This document shows, in pieces, positions 26,885 through 35,840 of a stretch of 64,000 bases of DNA; positions within the stretch are counted from its first letter, which is position 1, and each line of letters begins with the position of its first letter. The stretch spans positions 33,328 to 97,327 of the forward strand of contig JBCCXA010000012.1 in the NCBI GenBank assembly GCA_039192515.1. The letters are read 5' to 3'. The stretch comes from Verrucomicrobiota bacterium (GTDB lineage Bacteria > Verrucomicrobiota > Verrucomicrobiia > Methylacidiphilales > JBCCWR01). The translations under genes were made by a program, and so were the position numbers. The notes under the pieces were generated by a model. It ran no database searches, was not told where the DNA came from, and saw only the letters and a program-made list of their open reading frames with translations.

Positions 26885-27718
26885 ATGAATAAAGTTATAC
26901 TTAGTTCAAGCTACTTGCTAGTGGCAATTGCTGCTAGTGCTATCACCTATACATTTTTAGAAAGTGAGGGTGATACTCTAGACCATAATCTTGAATCAGG
27001 TTCTTCCTCAGTCTCGAATCGTGCTTCTGACAATGCCCATAATTGGCTCAAAGAGAAAGAGGTTCTGGAAGAACAAATAATTAAACTCAAAAAGGAGTTA
27101 GAAATAGAGAAGCAGCTAGCAGAATCATTTGATATTGATGAAGGTGAAGTTTTAGTCAATTACGGTACGGTTAAAGATATTGGGCGTTCTTATGCATTAG
27201 CTTCTATCAGAAGGAATGAGATTCGTGAAGAGATTATGGCGTTAGTGGGTGATAATGGATGGCGTGATCTAGACGATGATATAAGGCAACAAATTCGAAA
27301 GAAAATAATGGGTTATCAAGAAGAATTTTCAGATTTAGCAGGAATAAGCAATCAATTGAATGACTGGCAAAACAGCCCAGGGGATGCTACGGAATTTCAG
27401 GCATCTTACTATGCGGAATATCTTGGCCTGAACGAAGTAAGAGCATTAGAATTACAGACTCTTTTAGGAAGTAGCTATCAAAAAGTTGCTAATCAAGGCC
27501 TAGTATTTGACGATGAAGCGAGCGACGAGGCAATCGAAGTCATCGAGAGCAATACCAGGGAGCGGCTGTTTTCAATGTTAACACCTGAAGAAGGGGAAAA
27601 GTTATCATCAATCATTGGAGATGATACTGGGGTATTAGAGTTACAAAATACGTCTATGTTTGGAAGAAGTTGGCTGAGAGGTTTAATGAGATGGAGAAGT
27701 AGTAGCAATCGGGAGTAA
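26885..27718 (+). CDS. Hypothetical secreted or membrane-anchored coiled-coil protein
   Basis: 277 residues, not recognised. An N-terminal hydrophobic stretch (VILSSSYLLVAIAASAITY) is a signal peptide or single anchor. Residues ~50-85 are a Lys/Glu-rich coiled coil (WLKEKEVLEEQIIKLKKELE). The rest is acidic and helical and ends RSWLRGLMRWRSSSNRE. The arrangement resembles periplasmic Spy/CpxP-like helical proteins in gross character only. A Gly-rich RBS-like AAAAGGGG lies ten bases before ATG. Convergent with fur. Confidence 0.6.
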   Translation: MNKVILSSSYLLVAIAASAITYTFLESEGDTLDHNLESGSSSVSNRASDNAHNWLKEKEVLEEQIIKLKKELEIEKQLAESFDIDEGEVLVNYGTVKDIGRSYALASIRRNEIREEIMALVGDNGWRDLDDDIRQQIRKKIMGYQEEFSDLAGISNQLNDWQNSPGDATEFQASYYAEYLGLNEVRALELQTLLGSSYQKVANQGLVFDDEASDEAIEVIESNTRERLFSMLTPEEGEKLSSIIGDDTGVLELQNTSMFGRSWLRGLMRWRSSSNRE

Positions 27719-27730
27719 ATTCAATCGAGA

Positions 27731-28225
27731 TTACGACTCAATACTCTCAGTCTTTCTCCCATCCCTTCTTGGGCAATTACCTTTCGAAGCCAAGGCTTCG
27801 CACTTGCCTTCAATGCGCAGTGTAACGGCTTCGGCTCGAAACCCCATGTTTTTTGAAATAACACTTTCCCGAACATCAAGGCAGTAATCTTCGAACTCTA
27901 TGATTTTCCCGCAATCTTGGCAGATAATGTGGTTGTGGTTGGGGTGCTGAGCGTAATTCGGATCGTAGTGCATCATATCCTTACCAATGTCAAGTTCTCT
28001 CAAGAAACCCGTTTTTACTAAAACAGGTAATGTTCGATAAACAGTGGCACGTGATATGGAAGTGTCGAGCTCACGAGCTCGTTCCAAAAGTTCTTCAGCT
28101 GTGTAATGCTCAGTGGTATGAAAAGCTGCCTTAACAATGGCTTTACGCTGATTGGTCATCCTTAGTCCATTATTATTCATGGACTGAAGAACTTGTTCGA
28201 CTATCTCCTCTTTTGTAACCCTCAT
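27731..28225 (-). CDS. fur: Fur-family metal-responsive transcriptional regulator
   Basis: 164 residues. Winged helix: LRMTNQRKAIVKAAF, YTAEELLERAR, SISRATVYRTLPVLVKTGFL. The metal-binding HPNHNHIICQDCGKIIEFED has the CxxC structural zinc pair and the His cluster of Fur; a second Cys pair is in GKCEALASKGNCPRR. The latter, and the lack of a clear PerR Asp/His set, point to Fur or Zur rather than PerR, but this cannot be settled by eye. It is followed downstream on the opposite strand by an unrelated gene; lysR lies 13 bases upstream on the same strand. A candidate target is the MerC-like gene. Confidence 0.88.
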   Translation of the reverse strand: MRVTKEEIVEQVLQSMNNNGLRMTNQRKAIVKAAFHTTEHYTAEELLERARELDTSISRATVYRTLPVLVKTGFLRELDIGKDMMHYDPNYAQHPNHNHIICQDCGKIIEFEDYCLDVRESVISKNMGFRAEAVTLRIEGKCEALASKGNCPRRDGRKTESIES

Positions 28226-28238
28226 AAATAGAGTGTAA

Positions 28239-29138
28239 TTACTTGATACCGTTGCTGTCTATAGGTTCTTTTAATGTTTTGAGAAACCTTTTAAGAGCTG
28301 GTGATAAAACACGACCACTCTTGTAGATCATACCCAACGGCCTATGGTAAGGTTTTCCAGAAAATTCTAGCACATTCAAACTACCTAAGGATACTTCTTG
28401 TTCTACTGTGGCCCGCGGTACAATTGAGATACCTGCATCAATTTCTACAGCTCTCTTAACAGTTTCAATATTGTCAAATTCCATAACAGGCTTTGGCTCC
28501 ATACCCGAATCATGGAAGATTTTGTCTATAGCTCTTCGGGTGGGAATATCTGGGTCAAATCCGATCAATTTGTAAGAAGCGAGGTCATCGATAGTCACTT
28601 CTTTTTTGTCTGCTAGTGCATGCGACTTGGCACAGATTACAACTAAACGATCTTTCTTAAAATTATCACACTTAATGTTTTTTTTATGAGTAGGGAAGGC
28701 CACTAAGCCCAAATCACAAGTGCCAAATTGGACTTCTTCATAGACTTGATTGGAACGGCGGTATTCAACATGAACATTAACGTTGGGAAACTCTTTGAGA
28801 AAACGCTTTATGTAGGGGGGTAATTCGTGCAACCCTATGGAATAGACAGTAGCTAAGCGAATATTTCCGGAAACAATATTACGCATCTCATTTAGCTGAT
28901 GTTGCAGAGATTCATATTGAGAAATGATGTCCCTAGATGTTTGGTAGAGCAGCTCTCCTTCGCGAGTCAGTGCAAATCGTTTGCTACTGCGTTCTATAAA
29001 CGGTACATGAAATCTTTCCTCAATAGCTCTTACTTGTTGGCTTACAGCGGATTGCGTGATATCATTGAGCTGAGCGGCTTTACTAAAGCTTTGGGATTCT
29101 ACAAGGTCTCTAAAAACTCTGAATGATTCAATCTGCAT
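28239..29138 (-). CDS. LysR-family transcriptional regulator
   Basis: 299 residues. The N-terminal HTH (SQSFSKAAQLNDITQSAVSQ QVRAIEERF) is followed by the linker helix and a periplasmic-binding-like effector domain: IRLATVYSIGLHELPPYIKR, CDLGLVAF and GISIVPRATVEQEV. The effector domain is of CysB/Cbl-like or general LTTR type; no specific effector can be assigned. It is divergent from yggS with a 53-base gap, the typical position for an LTTR operator, and is followed within 13 bases by fur, so the two regulators may share a transcript. Confidence 0.9.
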   Translation of the reverse strand: MQIESFRVFRDLVESQSFSKAAQLNDITQSAVSQQVRAIEERFHVPFIERSSKRFALTREGELLYQTSRDIISQYESLQHQLNEMRNIVSGNIRLATVYSIGLHELPPYIKRFLKEFPNVNVHVEYRRSNQVYEEVQFGTCDLGLVAFPTHKKNIKCDNFKKDRLVVICAKSHALADKKEVTIDDLASYKLIGFDPDIPTRRAIDKIFHDSGMEPKPVMEFDNIETVKRAVEIDAGISIVPRATVEQEVSLGSLNVLEFSGKPYHRPLGMIYKSGRVLSPALKRFLKTLKEPIDSNGIK

Positions 29139-29191
29139 AATAACACAATAAGCGTTACTAATTTAATGTCAACCAATCTTAAACTTACCTT

Positions 29192-29914
29192 ATGAATGAT
29201 GCTCAAAGATCTGATGCCGAGCTTGCTAAAACGATTTATAATCGTTATGAGTCAACCAAAAACAAAATGGCACATGCGGCAAAAAAGGTGGGTAGAGACA
29301 TAAGCCAAATTCAATTAATAGCTGCGTCCAAGGTGCAAAATCCTGAAAGCTTACGCGAGCTAATAGATGCAGGGCACACCGTATTTGGGGAAAATCGTTT
29401 TCAAGAAGGCAGAGCTAAAATACCGCTACTACCAAGCCTATGTGTATGGCATTTTATCGGTGGACTGCAGAGAAACAAGGTCAAAGACATTGTAAAGCTC
29501 TTCGAGTGGATTCATTCGGTAGATTCTCAGCTCTTGTTGGATGAAGTAGATAAGCGCGCTGCTACGATTGGTAAAATACAAAAAATTTTACTGGAGGTAA
29601 ATATTGCAGATGAAGCGAGCAAACATGGAGCTAGCCCCTATGAAGTCAAAAACTTGGTAATCCATGCCAATCAATTAGCAAATGTAGAAGTAAACGGGTT
29701 GATGACTGTGGCACCTTTTTATGATGATCTAGAAGAGGTTAGGCCTTTTTTTAAACAGTTAGCGGATTTAAAGAAAGAGGTTGAGCTAGAGACGGGTTCG
29801 ATTTTGCCACATCTTTCAATGGGCATGACTCATGATTTTGAAATAGCCATTGAAGAGGGTGCCACGATGGTGCGAGTAGGGACAGGCCTATTTGGGCCTA
29901 GGAGAGCGAAGTAG
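29192..29914 (+). CDS. yggS: YggS-family PLP homeostasis protein
   Basis: 240 residues, alanine-racemase-like TIM barrel without the C-terminal domain. The PLP lysine is in IQLIAASKVQNPE; VFGENRFQEG, WHFIGGLQRNK (usually IGxLQxNK), NGLMTVAPF, and LSMGMTHDFEIAIEEGATMVRVG are family signatures. It buffers free pyridoxal phosphate and affects amino-acid metabolism. It is followed two bases later by the flavoprotein gene, so they form an operon. Confidence 0.95.
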   Translation: MNDAQRSDAELAKTIYNRYESTKNKMAHAAKKVGRDISQIQLIAASKVQNPESLRELIDAGHTVFGENRFQEGRAKIPLLPSLCVWHFIGGLQRNKVKDIVKLFEWIHSVDSQLLLDEVDKRAATIGKIQKILLEVNIADEASKHGASPYEVKNLVIHANQLANVEVNGLMTVAPFYDDLEEVRPFFKQLADLKKEVELETGSILPHLSMGMTHDFEIAIEEGATMVRVGTGLFGPRRAK

Positions 29915-29916
29915 TC

Positions 29917-31101
29917 TTGAGAAAAGCTCTCTATAGGGTGGATGTTGTAGTCGTGGGCGCTGGTGGTGCCGGACTGATGTGTGCCATGACTGCAGCTAAA
30001 AGGGGGAAGAAGGTGGCATTACTTGAGCATAATGACCGAATAGGAAAAAAAATTCTCATATCTGGTGGAGGTCGCTGCAATTTTACCAATATACATACGA
30101 CTCCCGAAAACTATCTTTCAGAAAACCCGAATTTTTGTAAGTCAGCACTGGCCAACTATAGTCCTTGGGACTTTATTGATCTCGTTGAAGAATATAAGAT
30201 TACTTATCATGAAAAGAAACTGGGGCAACAATTTTGCGATAAAAGCTCTCGTCAAATTGTTGAAATGTTGTCAACAGAATGCATATCGAATGGAGTAGAT
30301 ATCTTCTTACAGTGCGAAATCCTGTCCATTAAAAAAACAGAAGTTTTCAAAGTTCTTTCTTCAAAGGGTGTTTTTGAGGCTCATTCGCTAGTAGTCGCGA
30401 CAGGTGGGTTATCTTTTAAAAATTTGGGAGCTACAAGTTTTGGTTATGATTTAGCAAAGCAATTTGAACTGAAAGTCCTACCAACCCGACCAGCTTTAGT
30501 TCCATTGGTGTTGGGGGAGAAGCCTATGAAGCATTTCAAAGAATTAAGTGGAGTTTCTTTTGAAGCTACGGTTAGGTGTGGAAAGAAAGCGGCTTTTAGA
30601 GAAAATGTCCTTATGACACACCGGGGGCTTAGTGGTCCAGCTATCTTGCAAATATCATCTTATTGGAAGGAGGGTCAGCAACTGTCTATGGACCTACTTT
30701 CAGATGGATCTTCAACACTGTTTATTGAGCAGCAATCTGACCATGATATGGATGTTCATAAACTAGTAGCCAATAAACTCTGTAAACGGTTAGCTAAAGC
30801 TTGGTGTGACATGCATGGCTTTCAAGGAAAGCTCAACCGTATGCCGATAGAGCGTAAAAATCGTTTTTTTGAACTCCTGCAAGATTGGCAGATGGTTCCT
30901 GTAGAAACGGAAGGCTATAAAAAAGCTGAGGTTACTCGAGGTGGGCTTGATACCTATGAGCTTTCTTCAAAGACAATGGAGTGTAAAAAAATTAGCGGCC
31001 TCTATTTCATAGGTGAAGTGGTTGATGTTACGGGTTGGTTAGGTGGCTACAATTTTCAATGGGCTTGGTCCAGTGGCTATGCCGCTGGAAATGCTGTATA
31101 A
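29917..31101 (+). CDS. HI0933-family NAD(P)/FAD-dependent oxidoreductase
   Basis: 394 residues. The N-terminal dinucleotide-binding VVVVGAGGAGLMCAMTAAKRG is followed by ISGGGRCNFTN, the hallmark of the HI0933/YhiN flavoproteins; LVVATGGLSFKNLGATSFGY, MTHRGLSGPAILQISS, and the C-terminal LYFIGEVVDVTGWLGGYNFQ complete the family pattern. The reaction is unknown. It starts at TTG two bases after yggS. Its last 25 bases overlap the convergent pseudopilin frame. Confidence 0.9.
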   Translation: MRKALYRVDVVVVGAGGAGLMCAMTAAKRGKKVALLEHNDRIGKKILISGGGRCNFTNIHTTPENYLSENPNFCKSALANYSPWDFIDLVEEYKITYHEKKLGQQFCDKSSRQIVEMLSTECISNGVDIFLQCEILSIKKTEVFKVLSSKGVFEAHSLVVATGGLSFKNLGATSFGYDLAKQFELKVLPTRPALVPLVLGEKPMKHFKELSGVSFEATVRCGKKAAFRENVLMTHRGLSGPAILQISSYWKEGQQLSMDLLSDGSSTLFIEQQSDHDMDVHKLVANKLCKRLAKAWCDMHGFQGKLNRMPIERKNRFFELLQDWQMVPVETEGYKKAEVTRGGLDTYELSSKTMECKKISGLYFIGEVVDVTGWLGGYNFQWAWSSGYAAGNAV

Positions 31102-31526
31102 AAAAGATTACTACCAGTTTCCCATATCGTCTTTCGTGTTATCCACCTATCTGGGCCTCTAGAGTAAAGATGGTAGCTTTCAGAATTATACCTTCCGGGA
31201 AATCTATATTGATACTTTTCTCTCCAAGAATCCATCGGAGTTTGTTTCAGCATTTTATTCCAGCTAGAGGAGTTTTTATTCTTAAGTACAGTTTCCACCT
31301 GTTTTGGGGGGCTGCTATTTTTCACTTTACAAAGGCCAATAACCGCTGAGACGCTTTCAGAATCAGCTTCCATTCTCATGTCACGGACCGGATTCAATAA
31401 ATCAATCATTTTTATAGCAAAGGCACTTAGAACCATAATAATGGTGAGCACAATCATGATTTCTACGAGGGTAAAAGCTATGTTATTTTTTGCAGGAGTA
31501 GAGTCTAGTTTAAGCGTATCAATCAG
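31077..31526 (-). CDS. Orphan type II pseudopilin (GspG-like) with no canonical start
   Basis: Minus-strand frame with a class III pilin N-terminus, AFTLVEIMIVLTIIMVLSAF, and a GspG-like C-terminus, TPMDSWREKYQYRFPGRYNS then YHLYSRGPD. The first in-frame ATG (31457) lies inside the hydrophobic helix, past the cleavage site, so translation from it would give a non-functional pilin. The open frame extends upstream to about 31610, but the only NTG codon is a CTG at 31524-31526, the start used here tentatively. The residue before the conserved Phe is Ala, not Gly. No other secretion or pilus gene is adjacent. It is either a gene with a non-AUG start or a decaying one. Confidence 0.5.
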   Translation of the reverse strand: MIDTLKLDSTPAKNNIAFTLVEIMIVLTIIMVLSAFAIKMIDLLNPVRDMRMEADSESVSAVIGLCKVKNSSPPKQVETVLKNKNSSSWNKMLKQTPMDSWREKYQYRFPGRYNSESYHLYSRGPDRWITRKTIWETGSNLFYTAFPAA

Positions 31527-31635
31527 ATACCATGAATAAATGACTGGTTCAGTGGAGCTTTCAAAGAAGCTAAAGTTTTTTCCAGGCTGTATAAATTTGC
31601 TTTGGATTGTTTTGCGGGATAGTTAAGGTAATGAC

Positions 31636-32919
31636 ATGCAGCCATCGGACTTAAGAGGTATATTAAGTTATATTACGCGGTTTCGTGATCAGACTTTTAT
31701 TCTAAGTATTGATAGTAAGGTAGTAACCGATGAAAATTTTTCTAACTTACTAATAGACACAACAGTCCTGCGCAGTCTGAATATTAAGATTGTTCTAGTT
31801 TATGGTATAGGGCACCAAGTGACCACACTAGCTGAGAAAGCGGGAATTAAATCATCTAATGTGGATGCTAGAGGAGCGACAGACAGAGCAACCTTAGATA
31901 TTTCCATCCAAGCGGCTAACCAGGTTGCTAATGACATCATGAGTAAACTCAGCGAAGTGAATCAACGTGCAGCAATCACCAACGCCATTGTTGCGCATCC
32001 TTATGGGATAAAGGATGGAGTGGACTTATTAAACACTGGGAAAGTAGAGAAAGTAGACGTGGATTTTATTATTCATCTGCTTGATTCAAGCGTGATAGCT
32101 ATTGTCCCACCGATAGGTTACGATCGCATGGGACAAACATACCGAGTTAATTCAGATGGAGTGGCTTTAGAAGTAGCAGAAGCTTTACGGGCTGGAAAAC
32201 TAATGTTTGTTACAACCAGTAATGGAGTCAAAAGCGCTGGGAAGCTAGCTGCACAGTTTTCTGTTAATGAGGTCGAGACTTTCCTCAAACAAAACAAAAA
32301 GGAGGTAAGTGATGATCTCTACTGGAAATTAGAGCATGGAATGAGGGCCTGCCGTAATGGAGTGAGCAGAGTTCATATTATTGATGGAACAAAAGATGAT
32401 TCATTATTAAGTGAAATTTTCTCAAACGAGGGCATAGGAACAATGGTGTATGCCAATGACTATGAAGCGATTAGGCGAGCGCAAAAGAAAGATGCTCGGG
32501 CTATTCTGCGTATTATCAAGGATTCTGTTTATTTACAAGAACTTCTTCCGAGAGGCAAAGATGAATTAGAAAGGCAGTACGAAAATTGGTATCTATTTGA
32601 AATTGACCGGAATATTCTTGGTTGTGTCATGCTTCATGTATTTGATGACGATTCCACTTTAGCTGAAATGGGTTCTTTATTTGTTTCCCATGCCCATGAG
32701 AATCAAGGTATTGGCAAAAAGCTTTTAAATTTTGCTGAAATGAAGGCTCGCGACCTTGGCGTGGAGCGTTTATTAGCTCTCTCTACTCAGGCCGTCAATT
32801 ACCTCAAGCAAAAGGGAGGCTACTTAGAGGGAGGTGTGGATTTATTGCCCCAAAGGCGTCGGGAAAGTTACCTGCAAAGCAAACGGAATTCTAAGATTTT
32901 GTATAAAGATTTGAAATAG
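31636..32919 (+). CDS. argA: N-acetylglutamate synthase (ArgA type: kinase-like plus GNAT)
   Basis: 427 residues. An amino-acid-kinase fold fills residues ~1-285 (IKIVLVYGIGHQVT for the usual HGxGxQ loop, VRVNSDGVALEVAEAL-type QTYRVNSDGVALEVAEALR). A GNAT acetyltransferase fills ~290-427 (MGSLFVSHAHENQGIGKKLL, acetyl-CoA loop). This is the classical ArgA architecture for the first step of arginine synthesis. The kinase site is degenerate, as expected because ArgA uses the domain only for arginine sensing. No other arg gene is adjacent. Confidence 0.92.
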   Translation: MQPSDLRGILSYITRFRDQTFILSIDSKVVTDENFSNLLIDTTVLRSLNIKIVLVYGIGHQVTTLAEKAGIKSSNVDARGATDRATLDISIQAANQVANDIMSKLSEVNQRAAITNAIVAHPYGIKDGVDLLNTGKVEKVDVDFIIHLLDSSVIAIVPPIGYDRMGQTYRVNSDGVALEVAEALRAGKLMFVTTSNGVKSAGKLAAQFSVNEVETFLKQNKKEVSDDLYWKLEHGMRACRNGVSRVHIIDGTKDDSLLSEIFSNEGIGTMVYANDYEAIRRAQKKDARAILRIIKDSVYLQELLPRGKDELERQYENWYLFEIDRNILGCVMLHVFDDDSTLAEMGSLFVSHAHENQGIGKKLLNFAEMKARDLGVERLLALSTQAVNYLKQKGGYLEGGVDLLPQRRRESYLQSKRNSKILYKDLK

Positions 32920-32939
32920 CTTCAGTAACCAAATTGAGG

Positions 32940-33065
32940 CTGCGCGCGGTTGATCGCTTCGCCTTCGCTTACTCACAGTAGTTGAGCTCAGAAGATGTGA
33001 CTGATATATCTTCGTCGATTCTGTCTTCTTTTAGGGCCTTAGTGTTAATTCATGGCGTTCAATCC
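32940..33065 (-). repeat. Dispersed intergenic repeat, copy 5 (long type, 3'-truncated, minus orientation)
   Basis: Read on the minus strand: ATTGAACGCCATGAAT, AAGAAGACAGAATCGACGAA, GATATATCAGTCACATCTTC, TGAGCTCAACTACTGTGAGT, AAGCGAAGGCGAAGCGATCA. The last three blocks align with copy 6 (GATCTATCAATCATATCATC, CGAGCTTAGTTCTTATAAGC, AATCGAAGGCGAAGTTATCA). The 3' half is missing. Confidence 0.7.
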
Positions 33066-33121
33066 CTACTACATAGCCCAGATCTAATGCATAATAGTGC
33101 GTATACCTTTATTTATGAAGC

Positions 33122-33850
33122 TTAATTCTTCCATATCTCCTGGGCAAGAAGTTGTTTTGTGGCTGCTTGCACCCATCCCCTGTTAGCAGCAGGGCTGGCG
33201 GGGCTAGGGTGCAAGATTTTTCCATGCTTGATATCAATGCCGCTAAGGGCCTCAGATGCTCTCTTTTGGGCAAAACCACCTACACCCACAATCCATTCCG
33301 GTTGCAAGATTTCGATACAAGTTCTGAGGTGGTTATCACATGCTTGGTAGAGGGGCGCTGATTCTCTAACAGGTAGTTTGTCTGGAGTTCGATTTTTAGA
33401 AGTGTGTTCCATAAAAACGAGTGGGCAGTAATTAAGGACAAAATGATCTTCGAAAAATGTTTCAGCCTTTGGAAATTTTTTAGCAAAAAGCCCCCAAAGC
33501 CTTTGACCACTAACTTCAGAACGGGTGGTAGAAAATCCCTCAATGGGTCTCTTGGCATGCTCGTTCTTGGGTTTATTGACTTGTTCATTAATCTTCATCC
33601 ATTGACTAACTGCTTGGATTTCACCGAATGGTACGCCTGTTTGAGCCATTCCCCAGGGGCCTGGATTCATGCCTAGAAAAACGACCTTCTTTTGTGATGA
33701 GGCAAAGCGCTCAATATAAGTTTGGTGTGGCTTCCAGGCATAATTCAGCGGATTATAAACATGAGTAACAGGTTCTGCAAAGTGGAGTGCATCAACTACA
33801 TTAGATAAATCCAGAGCAGCTTGGATCATTAACTGGGTTTGTGACATCAT
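33122..33850 (-). CDS. SMUG-type uracil-DNA glycosylase family protein
   Basis: 242 residues with the SMUG signatures: VVFLGMNPGPWGMAQTGVPF (motif 1) and HPSPASPAANRGW (motif 2, the intercalating loop), plus VLNYCPLVFME in the middle. SMUG1-like enzymes excise uracil and oxidised pyrimidines in base-excision repair. Members with this pattern occur in several bacterial phyla. The GMNPGP Asn is kept. Ten bases upstream the lipoprotein gene ends on the same strand, so co-transcription is likely. Confidence 0.9.
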   Translation of the reverse strand: MMSQTQLMIQAALDLSNVVDALHFAEPVTHVYNPLNYAWKPHQTYIERFASSQKKVVFLGMNPGPWGMAQTGVPFGEIQAVSQWMKINEQVNKPKNEHAKRPIEGFSTTRSEVSGQRLWGLFAKKFPKAETFFEDHFVLNYCPLVFMEHTSKNRTPDKLPVRESAPLYQACDNHLRTCIEILQPEWIVGVGGFAQKRASEALSGIDIKHGKILHPSPASPAANRGWVQAATKQLLAQEIWKN

Positions 33851-33859
33851 ATTAAGTGG

Positions 33860-34261
33860 CTATTCGTTACGCAAATCTTCATACCAATAGATACCATCAA
33901 ACAGATAGGTGTATGAAATCAATTCGGATTCTTGAGGTGTATATTTTTGAGCAGTGATTATTAAGAGACCTTTTTCTTGTCCAATAAACTTGGTCATGAG
34001 TAGTTGAAATCCTGATTCCTGCTGCCGGACTTGCATAGGCGCAAGGAGCTGGAAGGAGTCCGGCCAGGTGCGAGGCGGGATCACAAAAGCGCCAGGAGTG
34101 ATGTTCTCTTTTAGAATGGTTGCTTCAGCTAGGAGTTTTTCACTTCCAATGTTTTTAACAAGTTCTATGGCACTATCTTTAGATTGCGAAGTGCAGCTAA
34201 TCCACAAAAATATGATCGTGCAGAGTGGGAGAAGATGTTCTCGTTGTCTCTTAAAATTCAT
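33860..34261 (-). CDS. Small predicted lipoprotein, unknown function
   Basis: 133 residues from ATG at 34261. This start gives a clean lipoprotein signal: basic MNFKRQREH, hydrophobic LLPLCTIIFLW and lipobox WISC, with Cys about residue 22. The longer frame (ATG at 34327) would bury that signal and is rejected. The mature part is short and beta-rich (VIPPRTWPDSFQLLAPMQV, SYTYLFDGIYWYEDL) with no recognised domain. It is divergent from the ATP-grasp gene by 122 bases and precedes the SMUG-type gene by nine. Confidence 0.65.
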   Translation of the reverse strand: MNFKRQREHLLPLCTIIFLWISCTSQSKDSAIELVKNIGSEKLLAEATILKENITPGAFVIPPRTWPDSFQLLAPMQVRQQESGFQLLMTKFIGQEKGLLIITAQKYTPQESELISYTYLFDGIYWYEDLRNE

Positions 34262-34383
34262 GGAATTCCCTAAGACAACGTTCTGTGCTGAGACTGCTGC
34301 GAATGCAACTCTAAAGTTTTTTTGCAAAATACAGCAAGTGGCTTACTATTTGCTGCATTACCGAGCAATTAGAAATTAAGACC

Positions 34384-35832
34384 GTGCTTTTTGATCGTTA
34401 CCACACAGATGGCTTTTTTGATGAAATGTTCACTTCTAAAGATGAGGGCGGGATTCGACCCCACTATAAGAAGTTATTAGAACGCTTCAAAGATCTCACA
34501 AAAGAAGACTATGAACAGAAGCAACAAGCTATAGATTTAGCCTTTTTGCGGCTTGGAGTTACTTTCACGGTTTATGGTGATGATGAAGGAACTGAGCGCA
34601 TTTTTCCATTCGACTTAATACCTCGTATCATTCCTGCAAATGAGTGGGATTTGTTAGAGAAAGGCCTTGAACAGCGTATTCTGGCACTGAATATGTTTTT
34701 GCAGGATATTTATCACGAGCAGAGGATCATAAAAGATGGGGTTATCCCAGCAAGTTACATCCTTTCGGCCAAACATTTTCGTCGGGAATTTATGAATGTC
34801 GATGTTCCTCGGGATATTTACATCCATATTTGTGGAACGGATCTTATAAGGGATGATAAAGGGGATTACTATGTTCTTGAAGATAATGCACGCTGTCCTT
34901 CAGGTGTTTCTTATGTGATGGAAAACCGCGAAGCGATGAAAAGGGCATTTCCCAATTTCTTCGAAGCAGCCGGGATTCGGCCTATCGATTCTTACGCAAA
35001 TAACTTGCTCGAAACCTTACAGCACATAGCTCCTAGAAAATGTAAAGGCGATCCTACTGTTGTTGTGCTGACACCTGGTGTTTACAATAGTGCATATTTT
35101 GAGCATTGCTTTCTAGCTAGAGCTATGGGGGTGGAAATCGTAGAGGGGCATGATCTCTTGGTTAGAGATTCTAAGGTTTACATGCGCACAACGCGAGGTC
35201 TTAAGAAAGTAGATGTTATCTATAGAAGGTTGGATGATGATTTCATGGACCCTTGTGTTTTCCGAAGAGACTCTGTTTTGGGGGTGCCTGGCATCATCAA
35301 TGCATACCGCATGGGTCATGTGAGTTTAGCGAATTCAATTGGAACAGGTGTTGCAGATGATAAGGTAGTTTATTATTTTGTGCCGAAAATGATTAAGTTC
35401 TATCTAGATCAGGAACCTATTCTTCCCAATGTGCCCACTTACCTGGCTTCTGAAAAAGAGGATTATAAGTATATCATGGATAATCTTCCTAGACTTGTGG
35501 TCAAGGCAGCTAACGAGTCTGGTGGATATGGCGTTATGATCGGTCCCCAATCAAGTCGCTCTAAGATCAAGGAGTTTCGTCATATGATTGAAAAAGATCC
35601 GAGAAACTTTATTGCACAGCCAACTTTGTCGCTTTCCCGTCATCCAAGTTATTGTGGTGGCAAGATGGAGGGCAGGCATATTGATTTAAGACCATTCATT
35701 TTATGTGGCAAGGACGTTTCTATTATACCTGGGGGACTCACTCGTGTGGCCTTGAAGAAAGGTTCATTAGTCGTTAACTCTTCTCAGGGTGGTGGCAGTA
35801 AAGATACTTGGGTTTTACGGGAGAATCAATAG
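34384..35832 (+). CDS. Circularly permuted ATP-grasp type 2 protein
   Basis: 482 residues of COG2308 (DUF404/407 region). Signatures: [39 protein letters not shown] [59 protein letters not shown] and [16 protein letters not shown]. Circularly permuted ATP-grasp proteins are predicted to ligate amino acids or peptides to a carboxylate. With the alpha-E and transglutaminase genes that follow, it forms a gene trio conserved across many bacteria and predicted by comparative genomics to make or modify a peptide. Starts at GTG. Confidence 0.92.
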   Translation: MLFDRYHTDGFFDEMFTSKDEGGIRPHYKKLLERFKDLTKEDYEQKQQAIDLAFLRLGVTFTVYGDDEGTERIFPFDLIPRIIPANEWDLLEKGLEQRILALNMFLQDIYHEQRIIKDGVIPASYILSAKHFRREFMNVDVPRDIYIHICGTDLIRDDKGDYYVLEDNARCPSGVSYVMENREAMKRAFPNFFEAAGIRPIDSYANNLLETLQHIAPRKCKGDPTVVVLTPGVYNSAYFEHCFLARAMGVEIVEGHDLLVRDSKVYMRTTRGLKKVDVIYRRLDDDFMDPCVFRRDSVLGVPGIINAYRMGHVSLANSIGTGVADDKVVYYFVPKMIKFYLDQEPILPNVPTYLASEKEDYKYIMDNLPRLVVKAANESGGYGVMIGPQSSRSKIKEFRHMIEKDPRNFIAQPTLSLSRHPSYCGGKMEGRHIDLRPFILCGKDVSIIPGGLTRVALKKGSLVVNSSQGGGSKDTWVLRENQ

Positions 35833-35840
35833 GGATTGAC

